Assembly: GCA_021234155.1 (NCBI GenBank)
Contig: JAJEKV010000025.1
Location: 6,307,310 to 6,371,309, forward strand
DNA: 64,000 nt
Direction: 5' to 3'
DNA from: Isoetes taiwanensis
Lineage: Eukaryota; Streptophyta; Lycopodiopsida; Isoetales; Isoetaceae
The notes beneath the pieces were generated by a model, which was not told the DNA's origin, searched no databases, and saw only the letters and a list, made by a program, of their open reading frames with translations. A program made the position numbers and the translations under genes. Below, one piece after another: positions 1 through 12,900 of this stretch (position 1 is the first letter of the stretch; every line of letters begins with the position of its first letter).

Positions 1-489
1 GAAGTTTCTGATATCCATAGCTAATGCTTTGGGTCTCTATATAGCCCACACCATCACAAGACGGGACCCAGATTTGTGTTGCTCTCCCCATACATAAAGG
101 TTTGCCATAAGAAGTGTTGATCAAAAGCAATGCTATCTTATGATCGAGAAGCATAGTTGGCAAGAGAGATTCAGGAACTTTAGTCCAAAAATATCAAAGT
201 AGACAAAATGAAATCAGGTGTGGCTGAGGGAATAGGTACATGAAATATTTTTTCTCAGCCGCTCGGCTATGACGCCAAAGTTTAGCTCTCGTCTCTATCC
301 GAATGGAGAATGGGACCAGTTCTCTGCACCTGAGCAACTAAAGCAGTTTCTCGTCTGGCATTCTAAGCCCTTCTTCTAGAGAAAAGTACTTCCTTTTTAG
401 GAGGAGGCGATGGACATTGTACTTTCCAAAGTTATGCCCATTATCCCACCTACAGGAACTCAAGGCTCCTCTCACACAAGCGAATCTAA

Positions 490-1850
490 AGTCTGCAGTA
501 TTTATGATGGCTAAGGACGTGTCCAGACATGGATGGCATTCCCATTGATTTCTTTCAGTCTTGTTAGGAGTAGACATCCGAACTTATGGGTAAGCATATC
601 AGGATCTATTGCAGTCTCATCAGCTGGACAAGATACTTAATACGAGTCTCATTACCCTGATCCCAAAGGTTAACGAGCCTACTGTAATTTTTTATTGGAG
701 GCCGATTACTCTACTGCTAGTAGTGTATGCAAAAATTTGACAAATATTTTGGCGATCTCAATAGGAGAAAAGCTGATTGGCTTTGTGCCTTGGCAGACAT
801 ATTCTGAGTGATATAGTTGCTGTATATGAGGGCATGTATTGAGCAAGGAAAACTGGCCAGAGAATCGTGTACCTTAAATTAGATTTTGCAAGTGTTTTGA
901 TAGCATCCCATGGTTGTTCCTCCGTCGTATCATGGACAAACTAGGTTTTGGTCCCTCTTCTCCTCCACTGTCTGGAAACTACTGGGGTATGCAAAAGCAG
1001 TGGTTCCTTTTCAAGGGCATCCATCACAGTTCTTCCCAGTGGAAAGGGGCATTAGGCAAGACTGTCCACTTGCTCCATTTCTCTTCACTAGTGTAGTCAA
1101 GGGACTCTCGCGATTGCTCAGGAGAGCGATAAACAATAGTCATATTGCTGGTTTGGGATGGCCGATGGTTCTCAAATAATTTGGAACCAATTGGTTAATG
1201 ATACATTTCTTTTGATGGAGGCTAGCGAAGGGAATCTTGACGTTCAGCTTGTCTGTTGGATTGACAGATTTGTAATGCAATTTGGGCACTGGATGGTCCA
1301 ACCCTCGAAGGGAATCTTGACGTAATCAAACAGCTTCCGGGCATATTCTCCCTTGCTTCAGCTTGTCTGTTGGATTGACAGATTTGTAATGCAATTTGGG
1401 CACTGGATGGTCCAACCCTGACTTGTCTGTTTCAGTGTCCTTTGAATCCCGTTCCTCTGAGCACTAGCACCAAGTTGCCCGGGTTCCTTTTGGAGTGGAA
1501 ATTTCAGCAGCTCAAGCATGGAGCCAAGCCATTCTCGCCCTCCAGAGGCATTTGCTTTGGTGGAGAGGTGCTTCTTTATCCATGGCAGGAAGAGTGCATG
1601 TAGCTAAATTTGTTTTTAATAGTATGCATGTCTATGTGGTTTCAGCGTTCCTAGCTCCTTCTCAAAAATTTAAAGAGATCATTGTGTTAGTTCAGAACTT
1701 TGTGTGGGGTGGCAATGAGGTAGATGGAGTTGTAAAAATCGCATGGAGCAAATGCATCCGCCCAAAAAAGGATGGTGGCTTAGGTATGTCTGATCTCAAA
1801 CTTTACTATGATGTCCTTTCCAAATTCCTTTGACAGTTGGACTATATATA
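490..1850 (+). pseudogene. L1-type LINE ORF2 relic (reverse transcriptase and C-terminal part)
   Basis: Conceptual translation in shifting frames gives the ordered blocks of a plant L1 reverse transcriptase: LNTSLITLIPK and WRPITLL (about 630-710), GRHILSDIVAVYEGMY (about 795-840), LKLDFA (about 875), LGFGP (about 940), GIRQDCPLAPFLF (about 1045-1090), then NDTFLLMEA (about 1195-1225) where active elements have an ADDT-like catalytic motif. An uninterrupted stretch at 1495-1833 gives the downstream part (WWRGASLSMAGRVHVAKF ... VQNFVWGG ... KDGGLGMSDLK). The first catalytic Asp appears replaced (ND for DD), and several frameshifts and stops are present, so the element is dead. No 5' end is visible; the left side may continue beyond the window. 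The GC-rich LINE that follows seems to cut it off near 2.0 kb. Confidence 0.85.
1226..1419. repeat. Local duplication inside the L1 relic
   Basis: An 18-base stretch at 1226-1243 recurs at 1306-1323, and the 63 bases at 1243-1305 (starting TTCAGCTTGTCTG) recur almost exactly at 1357-1419. The two parts are contiguous in the first copy but separated by about 33 bases in the second. The duplication lies just after the altered catalytic motif of the L1 reverse transcriptase and adds to its disruption. Confidence 0.85.
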
Positions 1851-1999
1851 GTTATGTGGAATGTGTCTTCTTGTTCAGTCTTTGGAGCAATGTGTTGTTT
1901 TTGGCAAACCTGTAGTCTAACCTCAGTTACTGTGGGCTCTCCTCTATCCCTCAGCCGTTTTTGCATGCACTCTCGTTCTCAAAGGTCTGTTAAACAATG

Positions 2000-4900
2000 G
2001 GAAAACTGTGAAGCCCTTGGTGGCCATTGACCCGTTGCATAAGGTGCAGACTTCTTCCCCACCCGCTAGCCCCAACCCTTGGTACCGTGGCCCTATACCT
2101 TCTCCTACCCCCCCCCCCTTCTCCTGCTCCTACTCCTGCTCCCTCACGACCCATGCCCTCTCAGCCACATGCTGCCTCCGCTCCATCTACTTCTCACTCA
2201 GCCTCTGCTTCCCGTCCTCCCCAGACTCGGTGCGCATACCATCCCTGCTGACAAATAGGAATTGTGCCTCCGGATGGTCTCATGGAATTGTCGAGGCTTC
2301 CCTTGGCGAGAAGGGGGCGGTCACGAACTCCCGTGGCGGCCGATATGGATCTCATCTTTCTCATGGAGACATGGGAGCATCTTTGAGCCGGGCTACGATC
2401 TGTTAGGGTTACCAACATTTCTCGGTCTTCAATGCACCCATGCGGGACGGAGGGTCATGGTGGAGTGGCTTGCTACTCTGGGACAACCTTGGCACATTGG
2501 TTACCCTCGGAGAAGACGGAACCACAACCCGGTACTTGTGGGTTCGTGTGCATAATACCAATGGCAACCCTCTTTTTACGGCGCTGTTATTTCCCTCACG
2601 AGAGCACCTTCTATCGCAGCCACCCGTCGCGGATAGGATGGACCCTTATGTCGATCTATATGATGACATCTGGCCCGGCACCAGCGGTTGGGTAGGGTTG
2701 TCCTTCTTGGAGACTTCAATGCGGACGACAGGGGTAGAGCAACCCATGCGACTTGACCCCTCGGCCCGCGATGTCCTGCGGCTACACCCGCGAAGCAACA
2801 CGGCCCGCGAGGATCGGATGGCGGACCGGAGTCACTTTCGCTTTGGCGGACGATTTGCTCCTGCTATGTGGTATTTTGACTTGATAATTTGCAATGGCAC
2901 ATCCCACGGTGGCCCGATTCTCGCAAGTGCACATCTGAGCCAGGACAATCGGGGAGGGTCTAGTGTGGTGGACTATGTGCTCGTAGTTCGCGCCAAGATA
3001 TGCATCTCGTCGGTCGTTTAGGGTGGGCCTGAGCGGTCGGGATGAAGAGATTCGACTCGAATCACCTCCCACTTTATTTGGACTTGGTTTGGCAAGCCGC
3101 CCGAGAACCCACTATGCCCGGCCCTCGCCGTCCTCGGTTGAGACTAGATTATGGCGAGGGCGAGGACTTCTGCCGAATGCTCATGGATGCCCTCCCGTGG
3201 TATTCTGCGGACCTCCACACTAGAAGCGGCCGACCCGGACCGGTGACTTAAGCTATTACGGGATGCGGCCGGGCCGGTGCTGGCGGTGTGTCATGCGCTC
3301 GGGGGCGGCAACATTCAGCGCTTAGATGGTTTGATCGCGAGTGTAAAAATGCATAGCGGCGGCTCAAATCGATACGGATTGGTGCCCGCTTGCGAGGCCA
3401 CCACCTGCATGCAGCGCCCATCGGAAGGAGACAAAGCGCGGTACCTTGCTAAACATCGGGGGGAGATGTTGACTTCTTTGGACACTCATCCTCGAACCTT
3501 TTGGCCTTGAGTGCTTGAAGCCGATCCGACCCTGAGGGACATCACACGAGGCGGTGGGAGCGGTACTACCGGCGGCTCTATGATCGCCCGAGGGCAGCGT
3601 CGCCCATACCCCCACGGGATGGCCCCCATTGGTTCGTCGAGGGAGGATGTTGAGGAGGGCACACAGCGGTGGCTAATGGGAAGGCGGTGACCTCGATGGT
3701 ATCTGGGGCGAGTTACTCAAATGGGCGGGGCAGCCAGCTTGTGCGGTCCTCACTATCTGTTCAGAGCATTGCGGGAAGGTCTCCCAGACAATGGACCCTG
3801 GCGGGGTTGTTCCCATTCACAAAGGCGGGCGACCCACCTTTGTCCGCCCAATTACGGACGATCATGGTTAGCTTCGGTATTTGCCAAATTGTTGGGCGGC
3901 ATTCTCGGCAGCAATTGACCTGGCAAGCCGGCCGGATGTCGAGAGCCCTCACCGAGGCGAGGCTTTAGACCCGCCACTCAGCGATTGACCATATCTTCAC
4001 ACTGCGGGCGATTGAAGGCAAAGGAATCATGGCCCGGGACTTGTATTCTTTGCTTTGTGGACTTGCGAAGGCTTTTGTCACGGTTCCCGGGGAAAAGGCG
4101 TAGGCTAGAAGTCGTCGTCAGCTGGAGCTCCGCTGCACATGCGAGAATGCCATATCACGGGTTGTATGAGAGTTGTTTTGGCGGGGATCACGTAGACGGA
4201 CCAAGCATCCACCCGGTAGTATCGAGGTCCGGCGGGGTTGCCCCCTCTAAGCCAACACTTTTGGCCTCTACATTGTCGATTTAGAGCCACGGCTTCTGAG
4301 CATGGGGAAGATGGCATCGGCTTTTGCACCGTGTCATCTGCCGGCTCATCTATCACCAGGGCGATGTTGGCTGGCCCCACCCGAAGCTATCGGGATCTAA
4401 CACGGATGCCCTAGACACATTTTGTCGGGGCTCTGAGACATCGCGGCGTGAATCGGCCAAGACCAAGGTGGTTCTCATATCCTCTTCCGCGTCACCCCAT
4501 GCCTCCTGCACTCACATATCGGGGGCGGCACGTGGGCGTCACGCCCACCTACAAGTATCTAGGGGTGGAGTTCCCCTCCTGCGCTCTGGCGGGGCGTCTA
4601 TCAGCTTGCTTGGGTGACGGCCCGGCCGGAAAGCGCTTTATGCCATCGCGGAACAACGGTCGCCCGAGAGCTCTATGATTGGGGCCATCGGTCACATCTG
4701 TTCGGACGCGGTCGAGCTGTCCTTCATGCGGGTCGAGGTTTGGGGCCCGGTCGTCTCTTTGGCGACATGGAGCGACTTGGGCAGTGCGAAGGCATTTTTG
4801 GCACCAGGCACTTGGGGTGAAACCTTCCGTTCCCTATCAGATTTTCTTTGCCGGCTGGATTCTTGCCGCTTGGTGAGCAGCCCTTGATGAACCGTCGTCT

Positions 4901-5650
4901 ATTTTGGAAAAGTGGTTACTATGGGTGATGCTCGGCTCCACTTTTTGGCTTACTTTGTGGCAATGAGTCCACGGCTTAGGGCTTTGTTGGAGGGTAAGAG
5001 AATCGATGGTTACGCCCGGATGGAGCGTCGCGAGAACCTGAGTCGTCGCGGTGGACCTGGCCGGTCGTCGTGGCGGCTGCGGGGAGTACCTAGGCGCTTG
5101 TTTCCTTGGCAAATCACGGGATCCGGCGCTCTAGAAGCGGTCAAAATGGCCCATTACAAGGAGCACATCAACCCGTGTTGGCGGGGCCCACGGCTCTACT
5201 GCGTTCCCGGTGCCCCAAAAAGCGCGGACTCATTGCCTCCATTACGCCTGAGGTGCCCACCATCTTCGCGCATCGAGGCGGGCGGTGGATTGGGGAGCCC
5301 GCGGGGCGAGACTCTGTCGGTCTTTGTCAAATGGGTGCCATTGAGGATGAGTCTCACACTTTCGAGTTGCCCGGCGTTGGTCGGTCCGGGCGGATCACGC
5401 TCCCTTAATGCGGCCGGGACTTGCCCTTACATTTCTTGATGGACACCGCCGTCGATCGTGCCACAGGGTCGTACATTCGAGAAGTCTCTTGGACTGCGAG
5501 GTCACCTTTGCCCCCCTTTGCGCTTTCGGCGATTAGACGCTGCAGGTCTGGGTGCATGACTATATATATTTGGGTGTTTTACGCATTTTGTATGTTAGTT
5601 TGTCGGCTGGTGATTCTTTGCCACGTTTTCCCTCGAAAACCCTTGGGGGG
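2000..5650 (+). mobile_element. GC-rich non-LTR retrotransposon (LINE), disrupted
   Basis: A LINE with endonuclease, reverse transcriptase and C-terminal zinc-knuckle regions in order, split over many frames. Endonuclease: VSWNCRG (about 2270), DLIFLMETWEH (about 2347), VLLGDFNADDRG (about 2700), SSVVDYVLV (about 2960-2985). Reverse transcriptase: VPIHKGG (about 3805), RHSAIDHIFTLRAIEGKGI (about 3973-4030), YKYLGVEF (about 4550). C-terminal region: GVKPSVPYQIFFA (about 4815-4855) and EDESHTFELP (about 5343-5370), where LINEs at 10 and 17 kb have the matching GVKPQTPYEMLLAEAG and VEDESHTF blocks, so all three belong to one clade. A proline-rich stretch at 2040-2250 may be 5' untranslated or ORF1 remnant. 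The insert is far more GC-rich than its flanks. Many frame breaks make it non-autonomous as written. Confidence 0.85.
2107..2116. repeat. Homopolymer C tract
   Basis: A short run of C within a pyrimidine-rich, proline-coding stretch near the 5' end of the GC-rich LINE. Such runs are prone to length error. Confidence 0.6.
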
Positions 5651-5689
5651 TTTTAATTGAGGCGATCCGCTGCTGCGTTTTTGTATTGG

Positions 5690-6010
5690 GTCCCATAGAC
5701 CGATTGGTCTCCGTGGACGATAAAAGTACCTTCCTTCCTTCCTTCCTCCTTGTGGCTTCCTCTTGATTGCCTCCCAGTTGTGGTCTCTATGCATCCTAGA
5801 ACACAGAAGAGGTGGCAGAATGCTGGTGTTTCCACGCTTCAAGCATGGTATTACAATGAACGGCTTCTCACTTGGCCAGCATTTCGTGGAAAATATCATC
5901 TAACTGCGCAGGACTTCCGTGTATGGTAATCGTTGCAGACAAAATCCCTCTTATGTTTAATCACGAAGAAGAGCAATTTTTGGAATAATGGACATTTTGC
6001 TGGATAAGGA
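5690..6010 (+). pseudogene. Possible distal piece of the L1 relic
   Basis: One frame at about 5810-5930 reads as a tryptophan-rich stretch (WYYNERLLTWPAFRGKYH, DFRVW), which resembles the region before the zinc-binding tail of plant L1 ORF2. If so, the GC-rich LINE (2.0-5.65 kb) inserted into the L1 relic and this is the part on its far side. A (CCTT)n-like tract precedes it at 5729-5750. The match rests on composition and a few residues only. Confidence 0.35.
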
Positions 6011-6041
6011 TTTGGTTCAACATTGGCACATTGGTACAGAT

Positions 6042-6089
6042 CCCTGACGTCTGTTCAGATCTGTGGTTCAGATCTATGCCACGTCAGGG
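6042..6089. repeat. Small inverted repeat
   Basis: Nine-base arms CCCTGACGT (6042-6050) and ACGTCAGGG (6081-6089) are perfect complements. The enclosed loop holds a duplicated TTCAGATCT motif. It could be the footprint of a small DNA element or a hairpin; function unknown. I see no gene in the rest of 6.01-6.68 kb. Confidence 0.6.
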
Positions 6090-6678
6090 AGGGGCCGGTA
6101 AAACTCCCTATTGCAAAATGCAAATCGGATAACCCATATTTAGGATGGCCACAATGATAAAAAAGTCCTTGAACGGCTACTGGGAGACGGGGAAAGAAAA
6201 TAAAGCAATTGTTCAACCTACTTCATCTAACTGCTTGGATCTAACTACTTCATCCAGACCTAGGCTTGGATCGCCAGAATAGACCAAGAAGCATCAAGCT
6301 GATCTGACGACCGATCTGACACGACCAATCCGATGACTGAGAATAGCTTGCCCAAACCTCACGGGCTGTAAATTATTTACAGGTTTGGAAACTATGCCGG
6401 GCAATATAACTGTATTATACATGCTTTTTGTGGCACTTGCAAAACTAAACATTCGTGGATGTGGACTCAACTTCCAATGCTCTTCAGTGCAGAGGTTACA
6501 ATGGCCTTCCCTCTATATTGTAGCTGGTTGGTTATCGCATATTCTATATGGCCCGTATAAAATTATTGTGGTTGTGGTTATAGACCAATATAAAGAGACA
6601 AATGAACGCCAATCGATTGTAACACTTTTTCTTAAGACATTAAGATTTACAAGCAAAAACAAACAGAGACGCTAGCCA

Positions 6679-9240
6679 TCAAAATTTGGTAAGTTCTTCT
6701 ATCTCCGTTATTGAAATTTTCTGCAAAAAATACCCATGTCTGAAAAGAAGAACCAAAGAAATGCTTCCACATTGAATGAACATCCACAATAAACTTCATT
6801 TACTTATATAGCTAATAAATTCAAGTGAAGCAAGAGAAAAGTCTTAATTAGTTTACCTGCTCTTCACCTGCAAAGTCTGCATCTGGAGTTAAAAACAGCA
6901 TGCAATGGCACTCCTTTCTGCAAAACTAGTACGATAAGATTATGCATGCAAAGTAAGAGATGAAAAACTTCTGGCATCTGAGTTTGCTTATTGCAGAAAA
7001 GAGCATCATAAGCACACACCTTTCACGCATTGGCACACATGGGCAGTTCCAAAACCCTTGCTGAACTTCTGCTACTTTATCTTCATAGTATCTGCATGCT
7101 GTGTGTCAACACTTCTGACCCAAGTACGGAACTAGACTAAGAATCCAAATTTACCTAAAAAATAAAATCTTTCATGTTATCTTACGAAATAATCCCATTC
7201 CTTTTCTTCTTTGTCCTTTCGGTATTCTTTCTTTGAATAGTAACAAATTGCAATATTTGTATCTTAAGCGATTCATTAGCTGATAATTTTGTGATATTTG
7301 GCACTAAGTACGCGAATCTGCTTTGGCATTTACATGCTATCAGACCCATTCCACGATAAGTAGCTTGCTGTTGTGAAAGCCCTCCCTGTCATCTTTTTTT
7401 TGAACCCAAAAATTCTGAATCAAAGTTTGCATATAAATATTATCTCACACGTTTATTGCTCTGTCCTGTAAAATGAAGTACTATATCACAACCCCAATCT
7501 ATTGCCAAATATAAAGCATGCCACAGACCATCATGTGCATCGCCGACGAGCCTCTTATCAAGTAAACAACCTTGGATCTCATCTCACCTCAGATCTCAAT
7601 CATTAGCATGGCCTTGAAAAAATACTGGAATCTAGATATTGTTCTTTCCTTGCCCTCCATTTTCCTACTAGAACCCAAATTTTGCACGGCCCACAAAGAG
7701 CTTCAAGTTCATGCTCAAAATGAACTAATCCTAAGCATTAGAAATTTATAAACAGTACTGATTCCAAAAGAAATGTTCCCTCAGGCATATTGGAGACTTG
7801 TCTATTAACATCTATCTCCATGACCACAGTTTGCCTGATGCATAGAGTTTACCTCTAATATTTAACATTCACCATCTGTTACATTAACAAACTCTGCCAA
7901 ACAATCACAAAAGCAAAAAAGAAAACTAGAGTGCATTTACCTGCAAGGGCAAAGCGGTGCTCCTAAGTTTTCTTTATGCTCTGCTAAACCCTGAGAAAAT
8001 ACATCCAAGCAGTTAAGGTACCATTCTACACAAACAACTTTAGTATTTTTTCAATCTGTCGTAAAAGTAGTGAAAGAAGTTACAATTTGGACCATGAAAT
8101 AGGTAAGGGACATAATCTTACACCTTGATAACAACTGCAGTCACACCTTTATCGGCACAAAAATATGTTTCTGACTTTCTTGCATACTGCTCAGAAAATT
8201 TCCTCATGATTTCCAAATTTTTTTGAGAAGGCTCTGCTGAAATAAGAAACAATTCATTAAGTACATAAGATGAACTACTTTGCAGACAAAAACTTATCTT
8301 CAGAAGCTACCATAGTATAAAATGAAATTTAGAGACCAATCCTATGTATTGACAGATAAAAGCAAGGTACAATAAAAGCCTGTACCCAGCTCCCACATAA
8401 AAGTATCTGATTTGTCATTTGTGGCTCTCAATTTCAACATACTAGAGCAAATTAAACTTGGTGACGAATAAATAGTGTGTTTTCTACACTGCTGCATCTT
8501 CATGGAATCAGTTTAGTATGTGTGAAAATTTTGGTCCATTGGGTATCGGCCCAGCAAAATCAGATCAACTAATGACCAAGAAATGACAAATGAACTGATG
8601 AGATCAAACATTACGGATATTTGTTAATGAATTGTATATCTTAATGTCATTTCAATTCCTCAAGCAACGGTAATCTTCAACGGATGATTGGAGCGACCAT
8701 AAAGAATCAATAATGACAACTATTACTGACTGTGGCGCTATCCACTATTGAATTTCATACCAGTGCCTAGTCTTTTGCTATTGAGCCCAACAATAAAAAT
8801 CTCATTCTGTCTTTCCCCTTCTGTGGAACCCTAAGGTGACCCTCAGCCAATGTCACATGATCGTTTTCATTGGCAATATTAAAACCAAACCTATACGGAT
8901 GGGAAAGGTTATTTCTGTACAAATCAATGCGATACTGAGCTCAATCAGGGGGGGAAAAAAAAAATATCCAAGCTCCACAAAAACTCTTTGTGTAAAAATC
9001 TGAAGGTATATGTTACGAGCAAACACAAACAAGCCACGCTAAAATAAGATAACAAGAATGCAGAGGATACCCACAAGTTGCCCGGACTACAAAATGAGGC
9101 CGTCTTCTGGCTGGAAAAGGAGCGGTTCCCAAAGCTGCCGATGGTGCCAAAGGAGTGCAGCTAACTGCGTTAAATGGGGTAGCATGTTGGACCTTCAAAG
9201 GAAACCCAAGAGAAGCCATGACAGTATGAGGGGCTGCCAT
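6679..9240 (-). CDS. FTRC: Ferredoxin:thioredoxin reductase catalytic subunit (FTRc), chloroplast precursor, six exons
   Basis: This is the 4Fe-4S catalytic chain that passes electrons from photosynthetic ferredoxin to thioredoxins in the chloroplast stroma. Exons on the minus strand: 9240-9075, 8236-8124, 7990-7941, 7091-7020, 6917-6857, 6720-6679. Every junction has GT..AG and the phases join exactly, giving 167 residues with a TGA stop at 6681-6679. Residues 1 to about 55 (MAAPHTVMASLGFPLK...) form a basic, Ser/Ala/Pro-rich transit peptide. The mature part has IMRKFSEQYARKSETYFC, GLAEHKENLGAPLCPC, EVQQGFWNCPCVPMRE and KECHCMLFLTPDADF. The cysteine spacing CPC-x16-CPC-x8-CHC is the FTRc signature that carries the cluster and the redox disulfide. 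The start is the first in-frame ATG. A Tyr replaces the usual His just after CPCR. The gene looks intact, on the evidence of the sequence alone. Confidence 0.97.
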
Positions 9241-9777
9241 AGCTGGAGCTTCTTTCTCTCTTCGACGGAGTTGGCTCGTGGAAACGAGGGTCCAGATCGA
9301 CTTGCCACGGCGGAAACAGATCGGCGCCGTCAAACGGATCCCCGCGTGACAAGATAGCTGTTGACGTGGCGCCTACATGGACCGCTGTGTATCACATTTA
9401 TTTATTTTCGCATTTTTTTATTATCGCACATTATTCTTGTGCTATTCCTGGCTTCTTTCTTTGTTGTGGATGAGCAATGTGGCAACATCATTGTCATTAT
9501 CTGCTCCATTCACAAAATGAACAATACATTAAGTCACATTATAAGGGCACGTCCCATGGAAGCGTCCCCGGCTTTGAAAAAAATACATCCACTAAGGACA
9601 AAATCAAGGTAGCAAATCGAACTTCTCAGAAATCTGCTCCTATTTCTAAAAATCTGAAGTTGGCTTCACAGTCGGAGCTTGCGATCTTGCAAAGAATGTT
9701 TGCATAACACTCCGGCTTTAATTTGGACCTCAAAATTTGAAGTCTGGTCGGCCTTCCACAAAAACATGCCCTAATAA
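9241..9777. other. Upstream region of FTRC; no gene recognised
   Basis: This stretch lies upstream of the FTRC start and should hold its 5' untranslated region and promoter; I could not pick out a convincing TATA box. A plus-strand reading at about 9560-9705 (SKNLKLASQSELAILQRMF, then stop) looks mildly coding but has no recognised relative. Confidence 0.4.
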
Positions 9778-9999
9778 TAAATATAAATATAAATATATTG
9801 ATCAAGCCATTTAGGCCCCCAGGCCTCTATGGCAAAAAGATACAAGATTTATTGTTCAAGACATTCAATCCAGAGCACATTCTAACTCAAAATCTTTCAT
9901 GAACTCAAATAGATTCATTATGTCTTTTCTTTCTTGCCAAACGGCCTTCACATACGAGCTTAAAAGATGTGCTGGTATATCAAAAAGATCTTTTTACCT

Positions 10000-12900
10000 G
10001 GATATCATAGACATCACGAATATGTGCATAAGAAGCACATCTCAGGAAAGCATGCTCCTCTGTTTCAATTTCTAGCTCTAGACATGCAGGACACAACCTT
10101 TGATTACGAGGAGTACCAGTCCACCTTCCAGTCTCTATATGGAGTGTATGCGATGGCAATCGTCATTGAGAAATAAGCATCCGTCTTTTCCTATCAATAT
10201 TGGATAAGAGATACTTCTGTTCTTTGTATTCCTGAAGTCATTGACATTTGTTAGATAAAACTGTTTTTTAACCTCTTTTTCTGACTCCAATATCCACATT
10301 TTCTTGACAACTATTTCAGAAACCTGTGCGTGAACTTCCATGAACTTAAGAGAGACAGGCCAGATTGCAGCTAGCCATCTTTTTGCCCAATGTTTGACCT
10401 CTGAATACCAACCTTTAACAGTGGATTGCTCTAAAGCCAATCTAGGGTATCGATCATCATCCATAGCAAGTATCCTACTGACATAAGTTATGGTCCTGCA
10501 AAGAGCTTCTACCTCAAGTGGAAGCATGCCTGCCTCTGCCAACAACATTTCATATGGTGTTTGAGGTTTCACCCCAAATTCTATGAGCAAAAACCTCGTT
10601 TGGACCTTTTCAATTTCATTCCAGCTCTTCTTTGATAATCTGCCCCCCAAATGGGACTACCATAAAGGATCACTGGTTTCACTTGAACACCATATAGCAA
10701 TCGTCTCAACTTTCAGTGATAGAAATTATTGATTTTACACTAATGAAGCATACTGTATAATGCCCGCATGCCTCCTGAAGCCCTCTTTTGGGCTGCCACA
10801 TTCCATCTAGAGTTCTGTGATACTTCAATACCAAGATATTTATACTCACTTACTTTCTATAAAGGTATTCCTCCAATAAAGAAAATTGCGGTATCATGCC
10901 CCCCGAACACCATAATTTTTTACTTATCTGTATTTATGGATAATCGCTTTTCAGTGCAAAAAGCATCCAGAACATTTAAATGTTGTTGTAAACCGCTTGC
11001 TGTTTTGGAGATTAGTACTATGTCATCTACAAATAACAAAATCTGAATAATATACTTCCCAAGTCTAACTCCAACACCACCAAGTCTGGCCAACCAGCTC
11101 TCTAGTTCATCAATAAATAAGCCGAAGAGGGTAGGGGAGCAGGGACATCCTTGCTTTACACCAATTGTGTTTGCAACTTTTTCTGTTCCAGCAAATGGAA
11201 AAGAGAGCTTTACTAGGACCTGTTTATACAAACAGGCTACAGCATTTTTCAATTCATCTGGGATACTAAGATCATTTAGTCTCAAAGCAAGCTCTTTTCT
11301 ACTAACCCTGTCAAATGCTTTTGTTAAATCAATAAAGGCCACATACCTTTTATTTCCAGAGCCTTTTGCTCCTTCTGTCATTACTCGCAAAGTAGCAAGA
11401 TGATCTAATGTTGAGTGATTACTTCGAAAACCTGCCTGTCCAATAGCTCTATTATCATGTTTATCAGCCCAAGAAGAAATTTTATTCTCCAACATAGATG
11501 CAAAGAGTTTAGCAAAAACATTGCTTACCAAGATTGTTCGATAGTTCTTCACTATTCTTGCTTCCAGACTTATAGATAGGAATGGTCCTATTAATACACC
11601 AATCACCTGGAAAATTGCCCTTTATAAGGCATTCATTACATAAATTAGCTAAGAGCATATGGAGTTTATCTCCTCCCCACTTAAACAATTCAACCGAAAG
11701 CCCGTTTGAATCGCTAGCTTTGCCATTGTTCATTTTCCGTAGTGCACATTCCACATCTGCCACGGAGAATATTTCTTTAGGCTCTCCTACAAACAGTATT
11801 TGTTCCACCTCAGAAGTACTATAGAGTTCCTTTATCCAGTTCAAAAGATCTTCTTTTGAGATGTCACCTATTGTCTCCATTTTTCTTGTGCGGTACCAAA
11901 ATCGTTTAGGATCTATCTTTTCAATGTGCATCATACTTTCCTGATGTTGTACCAATCCCTTTTTTTATGTTTAACCAACACCCTATATTGCTTGATCTTG
12001 ACCTGATTCCCTGATTTAATACACATTTTTTTAGCCGCAAAACATTCTGCATCAAACCATTTGCTTTTCGCCCAGCTGTTTTTCATATTTTTCTTGGTCA
12101 AACCAAAAATAGAACTCGCTATGTGCAGTATTAGATTGGTCGATACCTCATTCTTTTGCTCTAATGTGCCTAACTAGCAAAACCCAGAAAGCTTAGCATC
12201 AAGCAAGCATACATAATCTCCGGCCTTCTTATATGTCAGTCTTATTTTGGGCGGCGGTACCAATTTTGGTGACTTCTTATGCTTCGATGCAGCCAGGGTA
12301 AATCCAAGAAGAGCGTGATCTGAGTCAGGATTCTTTGCCAAAACTTTAAAATCTGAAATGATATCAATACCACAAGGGTCTCCTATCAGATAATCCACAA
12401 CACTACTGCCATTGGGCTGGTGACATGTGAAATCCCCTGATCCTGAAAACTGTGTAATGCCATTGTATAAAACAAAGTTAAAGGATTCACACATAGTGAT
12501 CATGTGTTTGCCCATCTTATTGGATATCATATCCACAGATTTACGTGACCAAGACTTTGTATCATCTGTTTGTTCTAGTAACCATAAAGGATTACCTTCT
12601 CCAAAAAGGAGTGTCGCTTGCTTGGTACCAGCACGACCATTAAGATCTCCGGTTATAAAGACATGCCCATGCTCTTTAAAGCGTGCAATATCAGTCGATA
12701 GGTGTATAAAAGGATCCTCTCCATTTAGTCCATCTACTGAACACATTGGTGCAGGATGTGGATCCAGAGGTGCAAAATAGACACATGCCACATAGCATTC
12801 AAATCTAGAAGAAGCAATTTTTATCCAAATAAACTGATTGTATTTATCCTTACAACTATAACAGAAGCGTCTATGTCTCTTTCAAATAGCACGCAATTCC

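Noticed and set aside
2008-2406. Proline/serine-rich ORFs at the start of the GC-rich LINE
   Set aside because: They arise from C-rich DNA and overlap in several frames. They may be remnants of the LINE 5' region, not a separate gene.
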